Part shown: positions 5,147 to 5,352 of the stretch, in pieces
Numbering within the stretch: position 1 is the stretch's first letter
Layout: each line of letters begins with the position of its first letter
Made by a program: the position numbers and the translations under genes
The notes under the pieces: model-generated
The model's input: only the letters and a program-made list of their open reading frames with translations
Databases searched by the model: none
What the model was told of the DNA's origin: nothing
Source of the DNA: DUZB01 sp964407525
GTDB taxonomy: Bacteria; Desulfobacterota; DSM-4660; Desulfatiglandales; Desulfatiglandaceae
Direction: 5' to 3'
NCBI GenBank assembly: GCA_964407525.1
Contig: CAYOWC010000329.1
Location: forward strand, 1 to 5,352
Length of the DNA: 5,352 bases

Positions 5147-5352
5147 TCAATCCATCTTCTCACTATTCTGACCATTGGCCTGATCAATAAAGGGCAACGT
5201 GGATGGGACGGCATCCTCCCCAATATAGGAAATCAGAATTTGTTTCCAGGCAGGCATTTCCATGACCTCCAGGATCGCTTTATTCAAAGGCCTTCTCAGT
5301 GGGCTTTCCGGGGGAAGGGGCAAGGCAAAAAATTTTGGGTTGAATGTTTGGG
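5147..5352 (-). CDS. C-terminal fragment of a substrate-binding-domain protein (SBP_bac_3-like, possibly a glutamate-receptor-type ion channel), partial
   Basis: A minus-strand frame open from the right edge to TGA at 5147-5149 encodes 67 residues. It contains FFALPLPPESPLRRPLNKAI (7-26), a segment ending in a helix that continues LEVMEMPAWKQILISYIGE (27-45), then a 22-residue tail ending NGQNSEKMD. 'ALP...SPLR..LN.AILE......W..IL..Y.GE' is the usual last strand and helix of type-3 periplasmic substrate-binding domains, in amino-acid ABC transporters and in prokaryotic GluR0-like channels. The start lies outside the window, so full architecture, signal peptide and substrate are unknown. It sits 79 bases upstream of the exporter on the same strand, so co-transcription is possible. 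The N-terminal stretch of the longer exporter frame overlaps it in another phase, which supports the later exporter start. Confidence is moderate for the family and low for function. Confidence 0.65.
   Translation of the reverse strand, partial: QTFNPKFFALPLPPESPLRRPLNKAILEVMEMPAWKQILISYIGEDAVPSTLPFIDQANGQNSEKMD

Noticed and set aside
5068..5223. Longer exporter with start at 5223 or 5175
   Set aside because: The extension overlaps the substrate-binding gene in another phase and lacks a ribosome binding site; ATG 5067 has AGGGA and matches the DmeF N-terminus.

Overview
The window reads as accessory chromosome from an anaerobic, metal-handling bacterium, most plausibly a sulfate reducer or syntroph of the Desulfobacterota. 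That placement is an inference from gene content (a tungsten-type aldehyde oxidoreductase with its own MoaD-like protein, a non-HemE uroporphyrinogen-decarboxylase-family protein, a DmeF-like metal exporter) and from general resemblance; no marker gene is present. A run of exactly 100 N (4051-4150) shows that this is a draft or metagenomic scaffold.

Layout, left to right. (1) 1-260, minus strand: the N-terminal 86 residues of an unidentified sensor-like protein with a cysteine cluster, running off the left edge. (2) 261-938: a long AT-rich intergenic region between divergent genes. It holds no convincing gene, but has a split inverted repeat, a pair of direct repeats, a candidate sigma-70 promoter and a small dyad just before the next ribosome binding site. 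(3) 939-2878, plus strand: a two-gene operon of aldehyde:ferredoxin oxidoreductase (AOR) family enzyme and a MoaD/ThiS-like protein ending in GGG. (4) 2894-4012, minus strand: a complete URO-D/MtaA-like protein, convergent with the operon and only 15 bases from it. (5) 4051-4150: assembly gap. (6) 4151-5067, minus strand: a CDF-family exporter close to DmeF (Co/Ni), nearly complete, with its last residues lost in the gap. (7) 5147-5352, minus strand: the C-terminal 67 residues of a substrate-binding-domain protein running off the right edge.

How they work together. Only the AOR-MoaD pair is a clear functional unit: the small protein is the kind of sulfur carrier used to build the pyranopterin dithiolene that holds W or Mo in AOR. 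The URO-D-family protein may be a corrinoid- or cobamide-linked methyltransferase, but no corrinoid protein is visible. The exporter and the binding-protein tail look like an unrelated neighbourhood, and the gap means their adjacency to the URO-D gene rests on scaffolding. I see no CRISPR, transposase, tRNA, rRNA or clearly new multi-gene system. The best leads are the variant cysteine spacing in AOR, the variant H-x3-C site in the URO-D protein, the split inverted repeat in the intergenic region and an 18-bp perfect palindrome inside the moaD-like gene.
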